Source of the DNA: Nitzschia sp. DOCU1
Lineage: Eukaryota; Bacillariophyta; Bacillariophyceae; Bacillariales; Bacillariaceae
NCBI GenBank assembly: GCA_951394045.1
Contig: OX595988.1
Span: 558,001-622,000 of the forward strand
DNA: 64,000 bases
Reading direction: 5' to 3'
Shown here in pieces: positions 8,533-18,630 of the stretch. Position numbers and translations under genes: made by a program. The first letter of the stretch is position 1. Every line of letters starts with the position of its first letter. A model generated the notes under the pieces. The model saw only the letters and a list, made by a program, of their open reading frames with translations, made no database searches and was not told the origin of the DNA.

Positions 8533-10715
8533 GATGTCGGATGGGCGCCGCAAAAATGGAGAGTTGTCTGACGTACGTAGTCCAGCAAACAGGTATATGG
8601 ATCTAAGTGTTGGTAGCACAACTTTCAGCTTTCACCGTTCCTGTGGTTTTGAATATCCATAAGTCATCCCACACCTGCGGCGAGGAGAGGGATGGAGATA
8701 TGCGATCGCTCTCGTCATCGTCGGAGATGGTGCCGCAGCGCCTGCATGCATCCATGCATCAGATCATTGTGGGAGTGCAATTTTCGGATCAGTTTGGTTT
8801 CGGATGCAGGAGAAAGTCCGCGGTGGGTGTCGGTGACGTATGCATTCTTGGCTAATGGCGCGCTGATAATTAAAATCGACATTATTTTTTATCATTGACA
8901 TTTAATACCTTGCACATTATGCCAGTTCTTACAATTGATCTTACGTATTATTTTTTTCGACACTCATTACGATGCGGTTTGTAAAGCAATAGTCATATCA
9001 TTTGTTGGTCGGAATTCTACTCTGGCTACATAAGGAAGTTGCGAAAGTCGTTGATGACCTTCCGTGTATGTATGAATACATTATTGGTAAAATGAGACCG
9101 GGATCGTATTTTTTGGTAGCCCGGCCACGCAGTCTACGTCATCATACCCCATCCAAAATTGGAGTATCGGACCCATAGGATAAGGCAAGCGGGAGTATGA
9201 AAATGCAACGAGGGTCTCATTTGCAGTCGTATAAATATTGATGGAAATGAGACCCTACCACGAGAAAAAAGCGCTACACCCTTAAAAATGAGACCCAGTA
9301 GCTAAAAGAAGAGTCGTTCCTGTTATCCATCGGCGATTAGATTCTTCTTTGGAATCAATGATAAAGTAGGGTCTACTTTAGATTTTAGACGTTGCAACCA
9401 AGATAGTACTACTTCTCTAGCTACTATTAAAGCAGCAAAAAAGTGTGTGCTATCTAGCTAGTTAGCAGCTACCTGGACGATTGAAAAGGAACAATCTCGG
9501 CAAGTAGTAGCTCTAGCTGTCACACACAAGTCCAACCAACGCATTGTCCAGCCATCTATCCATCGCCGACAACACACTTGTCAATTCACAATCCCACGCC
9601 TTGCCGTTGGTTTTATCCCTGATGGCTGGAATCCTCCACTTTACATAAGCCTTCTTGGATACATCTTGCAGTTATTAGTTGAGGAACCAATAGGTTGCAA
9701 ACATGATTTATCAAACGTATGGCTCTCATCGTCTTTCAATCATAAGCCGCACATGACGAACGTTGCTTGCCCACCTGGTCAACAAAAGGACAAAGGAAAG
9801 GTTGCTGGAGTAAAATTGTCATCGCCGATACATTCCAAAAGTGAACTTTTCATAGAGCCTCGAGTAGCAACGAGGCCTCCTTGTGATCGACTGTCGAAAT
9901 GATGCTTGGCCTGACATGTTGGGTCAGTTCTAGTAGGCGTTGATGTCTCGATTACCGCCTGTGAAGAAACAAACAATTAGTTTTTTGTAGTATCATCGTT
10001 CATGGTACGGCATCGTTGTCCGATTCCTGTCTGCGATTGGTGTCGCATCATACAAGAAGGCCTGCTCCATTTAATACAAGCATGTGGGATTTGCCCCCGC
10101 AGCCACCATTGCCCCAGGTGCAGTTGATAGAGAATGTTGCTGTTATTGTTGTTGTTGTTGTTGATGTGGTGGTGGTGGTGGGTCGCCACGATGGATTGCC
10201 TCCGATGCGCGGACTGACGCGTTGTTGCGCGACATGTGGTCGACGCGTAGTGTGTTGGGCAGGTTACGTAGACTTTGTACTAAGGTCTACAGGGTCTCAT
10301 GTACGGTCTTATTTTTTTGAGGTACGGTCACAGTACCAGGTACCGCTAAAACGAGAGGCGGAGCGGAAGCATACTTGCCATGCTTGTCGATGAGATTGTT
10401 TAGGCACGCAGCTGACTTCTATGTATCACACATAACGCTGTTTCGCTTGAAAGCGAGGCCACGTTTTCCGAAAATGCGCGGTCGCATTATTCTTCCAAAA
10501 GCGCTGGGTTTTCATATTCGCTTGTGGCGACGCGCTTTGCACTTTTTGATCCATTGCAGCTGTTGTTTCCATCCTGAGCAATTAGCATTGGACTCTTGCT
10601 TCAGCATTCTTGTAGATACGTTAAGGTTTCTGGATACTTTACCAGAAAATTCTGCTGCGGACCTCCTATTTTTCTAGCTCCCACTACCCTTTTGGATCGA
10701 TTACTCTTTTTTTAA
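8533..10715. other. Gene-free 2.2-kb region with recurring GGGTCTCAT motif
   Basis: No frame looks coding; small frames at 9666-9902, 10016-10393 and 10375-10677 lack family features. The stretch holds several copies of AATGAGACC(C) or its complement (9091, 9212, 9246, 9287, 10292), a (TTG)n/(GTGGTG)n tract near 10143-10180, and repeated CTAGCTA/TACTA words near 9400-9480. The 3' end must contain the promoter of the receptor gene at 10716. Confidence 0.5.
9212..9255. repeat. Inverted repeat GGGTCTCATT...AATGAGACCC
   Basis: Perfect 10-bp arms at 9212-9221 and 9246-9255 separated by 24 bp containing TATAAATATT. A third AATGAGACCC copy lies at 9287-9296, a shorter AATGAGACC at 9091-9099, and GGGTCTCAT at 10292-10300. 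Confidence 0.75.
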
Positions 10716-13700
10716 ATGGCGGAAGATATTTTAGCAAAAACCTGCGGATTGACCGAGTGCACGAATGTGTGTCCTACCAATGTGACTGCCTTTCAATCGG
10801 AATTCAACTGCGCTGAATCCGCCAGAACGGAAGGAATTGTGACTCTGAAGTTCTTGACCGGAGAATTCGGCGCCTGGATCGAAGGGTCCATCAAACGGTT
10901 CAACGAATTAAACCCTTCTGTCAATGTGGAAATGGTGGTAGTGAGTTTGTCCGAACTATCACCCAACATTATCAATGAGGCGACTTCCAAGACGGGTTTA
11001 TTTGATGGATTTATTACGCCTCCGGGGGTGATGGGATCGATTGTGGAGGCCGATGGCTGGGCGGATTTGAAACCCTACATTGAAGCATCTACCAGCCGTA
11101 TTCAAGATTGGAGTGATATCTTGTTGAGTTATCGGAAATGGATCGCTCAATATCAAGATCGCATTCTCATGTTTCCGCTTGACGGGGATGTTCTCAGTCT
11201 ATTTTATCGCAAAGATGTCCTTGAGGAATTCGGCTTGGAAGTGCCGAGAACATGGGACGAGTACAACGCCGTAGCTGCGGCAGTTCATGGACGAGTGTCT
11301 AAAAATAAAACGCTGGTGGGGAGCTGCGTTGGCAGAGTTGTTGGGTGTGCCGGTTCTTACTGGGCCAATCTCGTCCTGAGTTCCATGACTCAATCCTCAG
11401 GAACTTCATCGGGGCATCTGTTTGATTCTGGCAACATGACGCCGCTGCTGGGTGAAGCGCTATTGAAAGCACTGGAATGGATGGAAGGTCAAGTGAAATA
11501 TGGCCCGGGTGACGAATTCAGCGATTGCGTCGCGTTGAATGATCGACTTATAGATGGAAGCTGCGTCATGACCTATAATTGGGGCAATACTTTCTCTGTC
11601 CATCTGAATGCCGGATCGGTTTTCAACGAAGACGGTTACGAGTTGGGCGTCGCCCCAACTCCAGGGTCACCAGTTGTATTGGATCGAAGTACCATGAAAC
11701 TGGTACCTTGTGATGAGGAACGGTGTAGATTCGGAACGTACTATGAAGATATTGGCTGGGTCAACCATGCTCCTTATTTGGCGTTTGGAGGCTGGTATGT
11801 ACAAACTGTGTTGAAAAGACGCTTTGAAAATGAGATCTTACCTTTCCTACGTTTCTGGTATCGTCTATTGCACCCAGGTCGTGTTCTGTAAACAACTATT
11901 CAACCCCTGGGAAAAAGGCTTTGGCTACAGAATTTTGCGCCTATGCCGCCAGTCGGGAGGCATCATCCTTTCAGGTAGTAGACAATGCAACAACTCGTAT
12001 TGCGGGAGCGGATCCATTTCGAACGTCGCATTTGGATGTGGACGCGTGGGTAGAGCAAGGATACGGGAGAGCATCAGTGGAGTCATACTTTTCGACGATT
12101 AAACAAGCATTAAGCTCGGACAACTGCGTCACCGATATCCGCTTCCCCTCGTCCAGCGAGATCTATGCTTTGGTGGATTCGGAATTCCACGATTACCTGA
12201 ATGGTACTATGACAGACGAAATTCCAGAGGCAATGCGTCCAAAGGCGCGAAAGGACGTTTGCGATCGTCTACTAGTTGGCTTCAAGGAAATTATTGCCGA
12301 TTACGACAGTCAAAAAAGTTCGCGGTCTACGGTGCTGCTTCAATACCAAAAGCTTCGAAATGTCTACTCCCCAGATGTCGAGTACAATCAGCTGGGAAAA
12401 GGTATCATTTCGTACGGTTACGCCATCGCCACCCTCACGCTTCTGTCTGCCGTGGCATGTGGAATCTGGACCTATCGCAATCGAACCTCCCCTGTTGTAA
12501 GAGCTTCGCAGCCTTTCTTCCTCATTTTGATCTCGGTGGGTGTCTTTGTGTTCGGTGCAAGTATTATTCCTATGACGATTGATGACGGCCACTACACAAT
12601 AGAAGCTTGCAACAAGGCATGCATGGCAGTTCCATGGCTTGGGGCTTTGGGTTGGTCCATCCTCTTTGCGGCCTTGTATGGCAAAATCCGAAGAGTAAAC
12701 CTTGTGATTCGCAATGTCATGAACTTTCGATCCGTTCAAGTTTCGGAAAGAGACGTAATGATGCCCTTTGCTATTTTATTCACTGCCAACTTAATCCTCC
12801 TCCTCGTTTGGACATTTGTCGACCCGCTCTACTGGGAGCGCGTATGGGTCAGTCCGACTGAATCTTACGGTACATGTTCGGCAGACACGGATACGGTAGC
12901 ATGGAAAATCATCTTGGCGTTCCTGGGGGCTTTGAATGGAGCGGCGCTTCTTGGCGCCAACATAGAAGCATGGAAGGCCCGCAAAATCGACACAGAATAC
13001 GGCGAGAGCAGTTATATTGGGCTTATCATGGCATCCATGCTTCAAGTTGTCCTCGTCGGTCTGCCTCTCAGCTTTCTGGTGCAAGACAACCCCACCGCGC
13101 GGTTTTTTGTCAATTCGAGTATGGCCTTTGTGGTCTCCATGTCTGTCCTACTACTACTCTTTCTTCCGAAAGTCATCAATTGGCTCACGAACCCAACTGC
13201 TTCTAGGAAAAAGGACACCAAGCCCAGCGGCGCTGACAGCAATTCGAATACAGACAGTGCTGCCGTTCTGTCGGATATCAAAGCAAAAGTTCGCAACCTC
13301 GAGCAAATTCTTCACGAGGCAGGGATCGATGCTTCGAGATACATTCGGGAAGCAGGCCTTGACCGTTTGGAAATGATGCCCGCCGTCGACAGCTCCTTCT
13401 TCCCTTCCACCTACAGCCGAGAGAATTCAATGGAAAGAGATTCGTCTCGTGTTCGCGAGCCCTCACTACCTCCAGTTGCCGAGGACGAAGAAATTGACGA
13501 ATCAAACGAATCGAGATTCCTCGACAGCAACTTTGGCCAAGAACAAGCCGTGGCACCCACTACAAGAAGTTCCATTTCCAGATGGCTCGAAAAGAAGAAA
13601 ACAGAGCGCAGCACAGTAGAGAGCTCACCGGGTGATACTCCATCAAGTGAATTGCTTGCTCGTGTGGATATGGCAGGGTCGATTGCTTCTTCCTTGAAAT

Positions 13701-13777
13701 CAAACGACGCCTCCGTAAAGTCGACAGAACCCTTTTCGTCACTCGCGATTTCGTTAGCTGCGAGTACCACGTCGTAA
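10716..13777 (+). CDS. Class C (GABA-B-like) seven-transmembrane receptor with bacterial-type extracellular solute-binding domain
   Basis: Two exons, 10716-11794 and 11878-13777; the 83-nt intron (GTATGT...CCCAG) rejoins Trp360 in phase, 992 aa in total. Residues ~40-480 resemble an ABC-transporter sugar-binding protein (SBP_bac_1): VTLKFLTGEFGAWIEGSIKRF, DGDVLSLFYRKDVLEEFGLEVPRTWDEY, and HAPYLAFGGW. Seven hydrophobic segments follow from residue ~535 (ISYGYAIATLTLLSAVACGIW onward), with class C features such as IRASQPF-like VVRASQPFFLILISVG and CMAVPWLGALG. The C-tail has a short coiled coil (IKAKVRNLEQILHEAG) and Ser/Glu-rich sequence. It probably senses a small ligand outside the cell. The N-terminus lacks a signal peptide and has a stop just upstream, so an unseen first exon, possibly spliced near 10734, is likely. 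Confidence 0.85.
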
Positions 13778-13837
13778 CTTTACTAGAGTTGGACGTTATT
13801 GCATCGAAGCTGATGGAAGTACTTAAAACTTTGCGTA

Positions 13838-16159
13838 CTAGCAACCCTGCAGTATTAAGGATATTGTGATTTCAAAGCTGCCTCTTCCAGGCCCGGTTCG
13901 GATAGACCCTGCCAGCTGCATCTCTGATTTACCATCGATCAGCCGTACAACACGCCCAAGCCCAGCACCTTTCGACGAGACTAGCGCTTCCAAGATTCGA
14001 CTGGCGCCCACCACCGCCAAGCCATGACACACTCCCCTAGCCGGTGAAAAGCTCCCGGCGGTAGCGAATCCGACGCAATTATCTCCAACCAAAATTTCAT
14101 CTCCGGGATGAATTGTACCACTACCTACACATCGGATATGGGTTTGAAGCACTGCCGGGAGGGACAAATTATCTCGTAGATTCTTGACCATCTGTTGCCA
14201 CATGGCCAACTCCTCTTGACTGAGTGGTTGAGCCCGTTTGACTGAGAATGGGTGCGTTGAGCGCCGGCGTTTTCGTCGATTGGAGGCACTTTCTTTGGTT
14301 TTGTTTTCTTGCTCTACCATTCTTCCACAGCCTACCAACGCGGCCACGAACGGCTGGCCAAACGCACCCCTGACGACCACCATGTCCCATGTAAAATTCG
14401 CTCCTCGGACTTGAGCAGACTCCTCATCCTTGCTCTCTTCGACGGAGCTTTCCACTAAAGAATTCCAAGAAACAGTACGCAAATATACGTTTTGCTTTCG
14501 AATAGGCAAACGTCCCCAACCACCCTCGTAAAGTCTCCGAATCAAATTCCATGATCCATGATCGTTGTCATCATCCTCTTTGTTGTTTGCCGCCCAATAC
14601 TTTCTAGACTGCAATGTATCCATGTAATCCCGAGGAAAAATGGGTATCGGCGGTTCACATTCTAGTTGTAAATGTGCTTGTTCCACCATTCCAATCACGA
14701 CACTGTTCCATGCTAGCGCCATCCAAATAGCGACCGCATGTTTGGCAGGACAATACAAATCCCAACCCGACATGGCCCGATTGGCATCGCATGTCAAAGG
14801 GCGGGGAAGTTGTCGGACCAACAGGGCAGGTACTAAAGACGACGACGACTCCGAGCCGTTGACCATTTCGTCTTTTCCTTGAGTGTGCAACAACACGCGC
14901 ACGACGGATCCATGCAACAAGGAATCTGTGCTGAAAGGGCTTGACGGCGGCACTTTATTACTACTTGTAGCAGTAGACGAGATGGTTGTCAGTGCTACGA
15001 TATCTTCCCAATTCCACTCCTTGTCCATACGGTCGGCTTCAGAACGAGGTTTGAGAACCGTTTGTAGAATCGTAGTAGCATTCTGTCCACAAATTCGAAA
15101 GCAACATTGCAGGTTGGCAGCATCCGCAGTCTCTTGCTCGATTCCATTGTTTGTAGCACGCTGAATGGTGGTTGTACATTCCAGCAATTCCTCTAGGCAT
15201 TTCATTGCCGCAGAACGAATCGATGGATGAGCTCTCAAGTCGACCCGCCATTGTGTGGATGAATTCTCCTCCTTGGTGACTTGCCACCAAACGGGACCAA
15301 TGGCACCCCGTGGGAACTGATCGACGGCATGAAGCATCCCTTCGCCCATGAAACAACAACATTTGGACTGTGGCAGTTTTCTACTACTAGCAGTAGCAAG
15401 CATTGCCATAATAGTAGGATGATTCGTTGCGTTATTCCAGTCGGGCAATATACGGGTCGTGGATTGAATCAAGGCTTGGAGATTGCCGTTCAGACATTCT
15501 ATACGGAGTGGCAAAGGTTGCCGACAGTAGGTCAGATCTTGGAGTGTCACATGATGGGCATCCGGAGTAAGAAGACCTTGACCATCGCGACGTTGCTGTG
15601 ACGACAATCGTAAAATAGCACGGCCGCCACGATTGGTATGCACCAAGGGAACCCGCCAGCCCCACAACGATTCCATGTGAAATCGTTTGGCATGCCATAC
15701 ATGAGTCTCCATCCAATGTGGTTCTTGTTGTTGTTGTTGTTGTGCCGTGTCGCTGGGTTGATCTTGCCATGCATAGTGACCTTGCCGTAAGGTACTCAAT
15801 GAAGATCGTTTCGATTTGCGAGTAGCAGTGCCAGAAGATTTCTCAACGGCGTCATGGGGAAATCGATGTCGATGACGTCGCGATTGATGGGAGGTGGTTC
15901 GTCGTCGTAAATGTCGTGACGAGGTTTGACCTCCACCACTTAACAAGGCAACGTGTTCGTCCTGTAATCTTTTAGTAGAGGCAACAGCTTCACGCAGATG
16001 CTCCAATTCAATCAAACGACGAGCACCAAAGGACGATGCCGAAATGGAAGCTGAGGCATCCGCAAAGGCCGGTTGATCGTTCCAGGTGGGACGAAAATGA
16101 CGGGGGCGTTTTCCACTACTTTTTGCACGTTCTTGACCATGAGAAGCAGGAGGAGTCAT
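13838..16159 (-). CDS. POP1: Ribonuclease P/MRP protein subunit POP1
   Basis: 773 aa in one exon. POP1 is the large protein subunit of nuclear RNase P and RNase MRP, which mature tRNA 5' ends and pre-rRNA. Diagnostic features are an Arg/His-rich N-terminal region (RHLRRRTTSHQSRRHRHRFP), the POP1 motif HVWHAKRFHMESLWGWRVP, a central POPLD-like region (SGWDLYCPAKHAVAIWMALAWNS), and a C-terminal beta-rich domain with IRCVGSGTIHPGDEILVGD and GFATAGSFSPARGVCHGLA. The start at 16159 is followed by a basic region typical of the family. The gene converges on the receptor gene, with only 60 bp between stop codons. Confidence 0.9.
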   Translation of the reverse strand: MTPPASHGQERAKSSGKRPRHFRPTWNDQPAFADASASISASSFGARRLIELEHLREAVASTKRLQDEHVALLSGGGQTSSRHLRRRTTSHQSRRHRHRFPHDAVEKSSGTATRKSKRSSLSTLRQGHYAWQDQPSDTAQQQQQQEPHWMETHVWHAKRFHMESLWGWRVPLVHTNRGGRAILRLSSQQRRDGQGLLTPDAHHVTLQDLTYCRQPLPLRIECLNGNLQALIQSTTRILPDWNNATNHPTIMAMLATASSRKLPQSKCCCFMGEGMLHAVDQFPRGAIGPVWWQVTKEENSSTQWRVDLRAHPSIRSAAMKCLEELLECTTTIQRATNNGIEQETADAANLQCCFRICGQNATTILQTVLKPRSEADRMDKEWNWEDIVALTTISSTATSSNKVPPSSPFSTDSLLHGSVVRVLLHTQGKDEMVNGSESSSSLVPALLVRQLPRPLTCDANRAMSGWDLYCPAKHAVAIWMALAWNSVVIGMVEQAHLQLECEPPIPIFPRDYMDTLQSRKYWAANNKEDDDNDHGSWNLIRRLYEGGWGRLPIRKQNVYLRTVSWNSLVESSVEESKDEESAQVRGANFTWDMVVVRGAFGQPFVAALVGCGRMVEQENKTKESASNRRKRRRSTHPFSVKRAQPLSQEELAMWQQMVKNLRDNLSLPAVLQTHIRCVGSGTIHPGDEILVGDNCVGFATAGSFSPARGVCHGLAVVGASRILEALVSSKGAGLGRVVRLIDGKSEMQLAGSIRTGPGRGSFEITISLILQGC

Positions 16160-16420
16160 GATATGCTGATTAGGATCTGTCTTGGCAAGTCATCTTGATG
16201 ATGACGATGGATTCGAAAAGCAGTTGTGTTTGTGTGTGTGTGATGGGCGAAAAGGTGAGATTCGAAGGAGATGACGATCGACGACAGACGGGGAAAACTG
16301 ACTCGTTCGATCGCGGAATCCATCTATCTCTTGGCAATAATAATAGGATAGGCTACGGGGTAGAGTTCCATTCTATCAGCAAGCATTCAGCAGCAGCGCA
16401 CACTGCACCTGCTACTAGTA
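16160..16420. other. Short spacer upstream of POP1
   Basis: About 260 bp between the POP1 start and the V-ATPase H stop, both on the minus strand. It includes a (GT)n run near 16226-16242 and an ACTAGTATTAGCTACTAGTA stretch near 16415-16434. Presumably it contains the POP1 promoter. Confidence 0.4.
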
Positions 16421-18138
16421 TTAGCTACTAGTATTTGTACTTCCAACGACGGCCTGCCAGTTGTTGACTAGCAACTTGGAAATGCACTGGAGCGCTTGCC
16501 TTTGAACTTCCTCACTTTCATGCTCGTGGAGGAGCGGCATTACCACTTCCTTGGTTCCCAAACGTTTCGCAATGGCTTTGCCATTGGGGTACTGTCGAAT
16601 AAACTCACCCAAATCGTAACAGGCAATCGCTACGGTCTCCTCGTCCTCACGTTTGGCTATTAATTGAAGCAAACGGTTCACGTGACAAAAATCACCATTG
16701 GTGCCTTCCATTTTGCGAGCATTGGATTTGAAAAACTGTTCCGTATGCAGAATACCCCATTTCAAATTGCCAGATTCTAGTTCGGCTTGGTAGACTTCCC
16801 ATTTCGTCAATTCTTGGTACTTATCATTCAAGATTCGATGGAGAATTTGCAAATCTGTAGAGAACGAGACATGTTGAGACGCATGACCCCAGTACCATTC
16901 TCTCAGAAAATTCAACACGTACCTTCCAAAATATCAGGATCCGACCATTGTTTTTGCTCTCGTAGCAGGTTGACGGATTTCAACAAACGACATGCAATCA
17001 TTTCAGGAACAAACAGTTTCGAGTCGACTTGTGCCAAGGAACGCAAGCTTGCCAGAGCCAATCGGACAACCTTTTCCCTTGGAGCTGCTGCCACCAGATC
17101 TGCCAATGCGGGTATCGCTCCGTCTCGAGCAAAATGATGCCTAACATCCTCGCTGTCCCCGCATTCATATGTCATGGTCCAGAGACAAAAACACAATTCG
17201 TACAATTGTTGTACGGAAACTTGGCCATAGAGACTGGAACCGGAATATTTTCGAGGGGGTGTTATGGACCCGTTGGAAAATCCATTCGTAGAGTGGTTGC
17301 TACCGCCATTCGAGATATTACTGCTCGGCCGACGAAGTTTTGCCTGGGGCGACGGTTGACCGAACAACCGCTTGGCTGTCAACGTCCCTGTCTTGGGTCG
17401 TAGATGTCGTGCTAGATATCCGATACCACCAGCATTATCAAAGACTATACGTGCTGTCCGACACGTCCCCAGCACCAATAGCGTCGGAGTCACCACCCCC
17501 AGGGATGTTGCGTGGGACGACTGCAGCCGAGAAGTTAACCAAGACACCAAGCTCTGTAGAGTTTCTTCTACCATTGGAATCTTTTCGTATCTGTCATCAC
17601 GACAACCCGCTTGTAAAATGTACATCAGACACAGTGCTGCTCCTCTTTGACTGTATGGATCTCCGGGTCGGTAAAGTAGCCGAAGCAACGGCCGCCAATC
17701 CTCTAGTAGCTTGTTATGTTGATAGAAAATCGTAGAAATCTGAACAGGAGAGTGTGACGGTCGTTCAGTCAAGAGCCCCATCATTTCATATAGTTTGCTG
17801 ATCAAGTAGTGCGTAACAACTCCCGTCTTGTCGTCTGCTAGATACTGCAATGCTTCTTCGTCATCCAATCCTTGGCCTGCAGCCACGTCCAGTGGAAGCT
17901 CTGATACCCGGCCAGGATTCGACGGCCCTGTCACTTGATCAAGAACTTTTAACAATAGTCGCGCATATGCAAAGGTGTCCCCGAATTCGGCCAAAGTGTA
18001 CTCCAAGGGGTTTTCTTCCGCCGATTGCAACAACGCTTGTTCTGGCCTGGATAAGGCGATGGGTGCGTTCCACTCAATGAATGGAAATGCGTTCTGCACG
18101 GGCGACTGGGAAATGCAGGGATGAGAGAAATGTGGCAT
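16421..18138 (-). CDS. V-type H+-ATPase subunit H (Vma13)
   Basis: Subunit H is the regulatory V1 subunit that couples V1 to V0 in vacuolar proton pumps. Two exons, 18138-16923 and 16854-16421; the 68-nt intron (GTACGT...CTACAG) joins ...DPDILE with DLQILHRILNDKYQ to give 549 aa. The N-terminal part has armadillo-like helices (YARLLLKVLDQV, THYLISKLYEMMGLL, RGAALCLMYILQAG). A Ser/Asn-rich loop of ~40 residues follows, then LYELCFCLWTMTYE. The conserved C-terminal domain contains KWEVYQAELESGNLKWGILHTEQFFKSNA and the ARM repeat ending LQCISKLLVNNW. The frame is open up to 18393, but sequence before the ATG at 18138 does not look conserved. The exact start is uncertain. Confidence 0.88.
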
Positions 18139-18630
18139 GTTCCAAATCTCTTCCAGAGCAAGGGTGGGGTTATGCTCTCTAGGCGCTAATACCAGCGTGG
18201 AGGAGGGGGACGTTCCGATGTGCAATGTAGCTGCTGTAGCTCCGCCATGGTCGAGTTGTGATTTTCTTCGAACTCTGCCGCCAACAAAAACGCGGAAAGA
18301 GCAACGCACGACTTGGCAATGCGCGTGGTATGTATGATATGTTGCGGGGCAATATGATATGACGGTCTTATTCGAAGAAGTCAAAACCAACACTCTCCTC
18401 GTAGTTATCTAACATAAGTAGGTACAACATTGGGAATGAAATCTGAATACGTCAGTCGTCGCTCCATGTGGAACCACACTCCAGCGTCATTCTCGACACA
18501 TCACTTTTTCGTGCGATCGATCGGTCGTTGGAATGATCATCGTCAAAAGAATTTCGTGGTGTGAAACTCATCGCCTCTATTCTTTGTCACTGCACAATTC
18601 GCCTCATATCCGACCCAAACCTTAGCAACA
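18139..18630. promoter_or_regulatory. Divergent region between V-ATPase H and plastid EF-Ts
   Basis: About 490 bp separating two divergent starts, or ~240 bp if V-ATPase H begins at 18393. Both promoters should be here. No specific site can be supported. Confidence 0.4.

Noticed and set aside
9666..10677. Frames of 78-125 codons before the receptor gene
   Set aside because: No domain, biased composition from GTG/TTG repeats, and no in-frame join to the receptor that I could confirm.
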